A DNA stretch of 64,000 bases. Source: an uncultured Tidjanibacter sp. GTDB lineage: Bacteria > Bacteroidota > Bacteroidia > Bacteroidales > Rikenellaceae. Position 1 is the first letter of the stretch, and every line of letters starts with the position of its first letter. The translations under genes were made by a program, and so were the position numbers. Location of the stretch: contig CALVCL010000001.1 in the NCBI GenBank assembly GCA_944326085.1, positions 1 through 64,000 of the forward strand, written 5' to 3'. The notes under the pieces were generated by a model. That model did no database searches. It was not told the origin of the DNA and saw only the letters and a list, made by a program, of their open reading frames with translations. Of this stretch, positions 60,472 to 64,000 are shown one piece after another.

Positions 60472-62295
60472 TTATCTGAACTCTATGGTATAAGGCATCA
60501 TAGCCATTACTCCGCCGTTGTTTTCAATCATGTTTTTCAGCCTGCTGTAATGAACGAATACATCACCGAGCTCGTCCTTCAGCCCGGCATCCGATGCCGC
60601 ACTCACATTTGCAAACAGCATCGACATCAGTGCCCCGAACGAATTCTGCTGCGGCAATATCTCGCATATACCGTAATCGGAGGCTATTCCCGATCGGTCG
60701 ACAGCCAATGAAACTGCATCAGCCAATCCTCCGAAACCATCCACCAAACCGTTATTTTCGGCCTCTACGCCGAGCCATACGCGTCCCTGACCAATCTTGT
60801 CCACTTCCTCGAATGTCATGTTGCGTCCTGCCGCCACATGTTCCACGAATGTCGAATATATATCTTCAACATTCTGCTGAATGAAACTGCGTTCCTTCAA
60901 GGTCATTGTACGTGTCATGTTGCCCATGTCGGCAACTGGGCCTGTCTTTGCAACATCGAACGTTATGCCTAGTTTGTCCTCGAATGTCTTTTCAAGATTG
61001 AGAAGCAAACCGAACACTCCTATCGAACCTGTCTGTGTCGTACGGTCGGCAAGTATCACATCAGCAGGCGATGATATATAGTAACCACCCGAAGCTGCCA
61101 CACCGCCCATGGAAACAATCACGGGCTTTTTCTCTCGGCACAACTCCATTTCACGCCATATGACATCCGAAGCAAGGGCGCTGCCGCCAGGAGAGTTGAC
61201 CCTGAGTACAACGGCCTTTATACTGTCGTCCATACGTGCCTGTGCTATCTGCGATGCAAGCGTCGCACCGCCCACAGCACCGTTGTAACTCTCTCCGTCC
61301 ACAATCTGTCCGTCGGCATAAATTATGGCCACCTTGTTTTTAGCCTTATAGTTGTATATGCCGAGTGCATGTGCCGTGGCATAATCTCCAAGCGACACCA
61401 TGCTCACATCACCCGTACCGGAAACATTGCTGTTCTTAATCTCCTTTCCACGGCATAGGGCTTCAATCATACCCATTGCCTGGTCTTCATAAACCACACC
61501 ATCCACAAGTCCGCATTCGAGTGCATCTTCCGGATTTCCTATCACAAGATTGTCTGCATAAGCCTTGAGCTTGTCAGCCGATATTCCCCTCGATGCAGCG
61601 ACATCGCCGACCATCACATCCCACATGGAATTTACAATAGTCTCCATCTGAATTCGGTTGGACGGACTCATGCCTTCCATTATATATGGTTCAACTGCCG
61701 ACTTGAAAGTACCGTGACGAAATACCTCTACCTCTACACCGAGTCTGTCGAGCAGTCCCTTGTAAAACATTACGTTTGCCGACACACCTTTCCAGTCGAG
61801 CATGCCTTCCGGATGTATCAGCACCTTGTCGGCAACTGAACTGAGCCAATATGCAGGCTGCGAATAAACCTCATCATAGGCAACTATGAACTTTCCTGAA
61901 TTCTTGAACTTTACGAGTTCGTTTCTCAACTCCTCGAGATTTCCGTAGCTCATTGTGCCGTTGCCTGTTATGTTTATATATACGCCTTTGATTTTAGGGT
62001 CAACGGCGGCAACCTGAAGTGCGTTTGCCACTTCGAGGACGGTATTTGACACATCCATTGTCATGGTATTCATGTCGAACGAACCGTACCTGTTCTCTGG
62101 CGAATCCACTATACCGTTTTCAAAATTTATGACCAACACCTCACCCGATGTCGAGACCATTCCTTTCGGACTGAACGCTGCCGTCAATCCTGCAGCAAAT
62201 CCGGCAAACACGAACATGGCTATCAACCACATCACCACGCTGCCCACCACAAACGCCAGTAAAGCGGCACCGAATGTTTTAAAGAAACCCTTCAT
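60472..62295 (-). CDS. sppA: Signal peptide peptidase SppA (67 kDa type)
   Basis: SppA degrades cleaved signal peptides in the inner membrane. The 607 residues have one N-terminal transmembrane helix (FGAALLAFVVGSVVMWLIAMFVF) and two tandem ClpP-like S49 domains. The catalytic Ser is in MGGVAASGGYYIS in the C-terminal domain, with the general-base Lys expected in the N-terminal domain near AYDEVYSQPAYWLSS. The double-domain length matches E. coli-type SppA. It has its own -7 element. Confidence 0.93.
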   Translation of the reverse strand: MKGFFKTFGAALLAFVVGSVVMWLIAMFVFAGFAAGLTAAFSPKGMVSTSGEVLVINFENGIVDSPENRYGSFDMNTMTMDVSNTVLEVANALQVAAVDPKIKGVYINITGNGTMSYGNLEELRNELVKFKNSGKFIVAYDEVYSQPAYWLSSVADKVLIHPEGMLDWKGVSANVMFYKGLLDRLGVEVEVFRHGTFKSAVEPYIMEGMSPSNRIQMETIVNSMWDVMVGDVAASRGISADKLKAYADNLVIGNPEDALECGLVDGVVYEDQAMGMIEALCRGKEIKNSNVSGTGDVSMVSLGDYATAHALGIYNYKAKNKVAIIYADGQIVDGESYNGAVGGATLASQIAQARMDDSIKAVVLRVNSPGGSALASDVIWREMELCREKKPVIVSMGGVAASGGYYISSPADVILADRTTQTGSIGVFGLLLNLEKTFEDKLGITFDVAKTGPVADMGNMTRTMTLKERSFIQQNVEDIYSTFVEHVAAGRNMTFEEVDKIGQGRVWLGVEAENNGLVDGFGGLADAVSLAVDRSGIASDYGICEILPQQNSFGALMSMLFANVSAASDAGLKDELGDVFVHYSRLKNMIENNGGVMAMMPYTIEFR

Positions 62296-62331
62296 ACAAA
62301 TCTATTTTAACATGAAAATCGAGCATATATG

Positions 62332-62339
62332 CAAATGTA
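62332..62339 (-). promoter_or_regulatory. -7 element for sppA
   Basis: Minus-strand TACATTTG is an exact consensus match 37 nt before the ATG. No TTG at 20 bp. Confidence 0.55.
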
Positions 62340-62435
62340 ACCATTTTCCCTGTACATTTATCGTAATTCGATATTTTTACCTGACACAACGTACAGTAAA
62401 CGTCCATACTGCAGTCATACTCCCAACTAATTACG

Positions 62436-62443
62436 TATATTTG
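62436..62443 (+). promoter_or_regulatory. -7 element for the Mrp gene
   Basis: TATATTTG is an exact consensus match 28 nt before the ATG at 62472. Confidence 0.6.
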
Positions 62444-62471
62444 CCATTAACTAACGCATAAAATCACAACC

Positions 62472-63539
62472 ATGCCAAATACAGAGGAGAGGATAAGGAG
62501 AGCCCTCGGCGGGATAGTACATCCCGAAACAGGGCAGGACATAGTATCATCCGGAATAGTCGACAATATTGCCATACAGGGCGACGGAGCGGTCATCACG
62601 CTCGCATTCAACCGCAAACGCGACCCGTTCGCCAACTCTATAAAGAGGCAGGTATCGGCAGCGGCTGTCGAAGCCGCACCCGAACTTTCGGGCAATGTTG
62701 TAGTTGCCGAAAAAGAGATGCCAGCCGCCCCACAGAAGGAGAAGGCTCCCTCAACGACAGTCGGAATAAAGCACACCATAGCTGTTGCATCGGGCAAGGG
62801 CGGTGTAGGAAAATCGACCGTAACGGCCAATCTTGCGGCAACCCTCCGCGATATGGGTTACAAGGTAGGTATCCTGGATGCCGACATATACGGCCCCTCA
62901 ATGCCGAAGATGTTCGGTGTAGAAGGCTACACGCCCAGGGCAGAAATAATAGACGGACAGGATTACATACTTCCGGCCGAAGCCGATGGTATAAAGATAT
63001 CCTCCATAGGTTTCTTCATATCGCCCGACGATGCGCTGATATGGCGCGGCCCGATGGCTACCACGGCACTAAAACAGCTTCTGCACCAGACATTGTGGCG
63101 GGAACTCGACTTTCTTCTCATAGACATGCCTCCCGGAACCGGTGACGTACACCTTTCTGTTGTCGGAGAAATAAAGGTCAACGGAGCAATCATTGTTTCC
63201 ACGCCGCAGCAAGTGGCCGTTGCCGACGTAAGGCGAGGAGTCAACATGTTCCGTGCCGAAGGCATCAACGTACCGGTACTCGGCATCATAGAAAACATGG
63301 CATGGTTCACTCCCGCCGAACTGCCGAACAACAAGTATTACATCTTCGGAGAAGGAGGAGCACGCAACATGGCACGTACCGAAGGTATTGATTTTCTTGG
63401 TGATATACCTATAATACAGTCTGTCATGGAAGGGGGTGACAGCGGTATGCCAGCCGTTTCCACCAATTCGGAAGTAAAGAACTGTTACCGTGCCATTGCC
63501 GACAGGATTGTTGAAAAGCTGGAACAGAACAAACAGTAA
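62472..63539 (+). CDS. Mrp/NBP35-family ATP-binding iron-sulfur carrier
   Basis: This 355-residue protein is likely an Fe-S cluster carrier or assembly ATPase. Residues 1-85 form a MIP18/DUF59-like domain (RIRRALGGIVHPETGQDIVSSG). The P-loop is IAVASGKGGVGKSTVTANLA near residue 105 (deviant Walker A GKGGVGKS), with DADIYGPSMPKMF and DMPPGTGDVHLS. The usual CPxC cluster-ligand pair after the ENMAWF segment is absent, as in other Bacteroidetes Mrp proteins I recall; the cluster site may differ. Confidence 0.9.
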   Translation: MPNTEERIRRALGGIVHPETGQDIVSSGIVDNIAIQGDGAVITLAFNRKRDPFANSIKRQVSAAAVEAAPELSGNVVVAEKEMPAAPQKEKAPSTTVGIKHTIAVASGKGGVGKSTVTANLAATLRDMGYKVGILDADIYGPSMPKMFGVEGYTPRAEIIDGQDYILPAEADGIKISSIGFFISPDDALIWRGPMATTALKQLLHQTLWRELDFLLIDMPPGTGDVHLSVVGEIKVNGAIIVSTPQQVAVADVRRGVNMFRAEGINVPVLGIIENMAWFTPAELPNNKYYIFGEGGARNMARTEGIDFLGDIPIIQSVMEGGDSGMPAVSTNSEVKNCYRAIADRIVEKLEQNKQ

Positions 63540-64000
63540 AATGTTGACAACCCGTTACGAGCGTGTTCGTAAATGATGATTACTTTACAAATCGAAAATT
63601 ATGAAATTCCGATTTTCCGTACATACGGTATCGTTTCCGAAAATGCAAGGAAAAATTTTCATTACAAGCGGAAGTTTTATCGACAGCAAAGTCACACATG
63701 CGAACACGGGCAAACACAATGTCAATATGTTTACAACGTTATTGACATATGTTTACAACTACCGTTAAATCCATGCTTCCGTTCCATGCAGCCACACTAT
63801 TGTAAGGCTATTGCAAGAGGAATTGTCAAATGCTATACATGCATATAATGACTGTACCGGCAGGAAGCACAAAAGCAATCACGGTGTTGAAAAATAATAA
63901 TAACTGACGTAACTGTTCCGAACAGAAAAGTTATGAACATTATGAACAGGCTTTATTATTATTGTTGTCTATTTTTAAAATTTAAATAAAAAGTAAATAA
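63540..64000. other. AT-rich intergenic region at the right edge
   Basis: I see no convincing gene in 461 bases. The stretch becomes strongly AT-rich toward the edge and contains a 13-bp direct repeat (63725, 63747). An ORF of 91 codons (63573-63848) lacks any family features. The gene it serves is outside the window. Confidence 0.5.
63725..63759 (+). repeat. 13-bp direct repeat, 22-bp period
   Basis: ATATGTTTACAAC occurs at 63725-63737 and 63747-63759. Each copy is preceded by TCA/GAC-type TTGAC-like bases. A period of 22 bp is two DNA turns, which fits a regulator binding one helix face. Confidence 0.65.

Noticed and set aside
63573..63848. 91-codon ORF at the right edge
   Set aside because: AT-rich, no recognisable features, no promoter at a sensible distance; probably chance.
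1..64000. CRISPR arrays, rRNA genes, insertion sequences
   Set aside because: No regularly spaced repeats, rRNA segments or transposase genes were found on reading through the window.

Overview
The window looks like chromosomal DNA from a Bacteroidales bacterium, most like Rikenellaceae/Alistipes (inference, from GC near the high 50s % by eye and from gene families). Direct evidence is the repeated promoter signature of this phylum (TAnnTTTG, often with a TTG about 20 bp upstream), A-rich leaders in place of Shine-Dalgarno sites, a long-tailed ribosomal protein S16, a MurA with Asp at the usual Cys position, and Bacteroidetes-type families (DUF4373, DUF4924, secreted DPP III).

Layout. 1-1.6 kb: a minus-strand run with a cut-off phage-type endolysin (GH108), a DUF6633-like protein and a DUF4373 replication-type protein, next to tRNA-Arg. 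2-8.4 kb: core genes (AraC regulator, Ca2+ P-type ATPase, glycosyltransferase, rpsP-rimM, GNAT). 8.8-11.4 kb: an AT-rich restriction-modification island in the order controller - adenine methylase - BsuBI/PstI-type nuclease. 11.7-13.8 kb: a lipoprotein and an MFS exporter. 14.0-22.6 kb: nine minus-strand phage structural genes (tail terminator-like, two tail proteins, a small protein, ClpP-like head protease, major capsid, tail tube-like, portal, head-tail connector) with one consensus host promoter and one terminator. No integrase, large terminase, tape measure or repressor is seen between them and their core-gene neighbours.

22.9-63.5 kb: dense housekeeping DNA covering gpsA, ssb, purine nucleoside phosphorylase, lpxK, panC-panD, ispD, nth, manA, tyrS, glnS, pheS, murA, mnmG, ybeY, sppA and mrp. 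Mixed in are several exported peptidases (DPP III lipoprotein, M23, C1B aminopeptidase, M28 with a beta-barrel tail, and a large HEYRH/propeller/barrel protein), plus a Stealth phosphotransferase paired with a glycosyltransferase. Two parS-like palindromes lie between glnS and mnmG, which suggests the replication origin is not far away.

The best candidate for something undescribed is the structural operon, read with the lysis/replication-type genes at the left edge. Together they look like a reduced, possibly domesticated prophage or gene-transfer-agent-like system split over more than one locus. The missing terminase and tape measure may lie left of the window; that part is inference.
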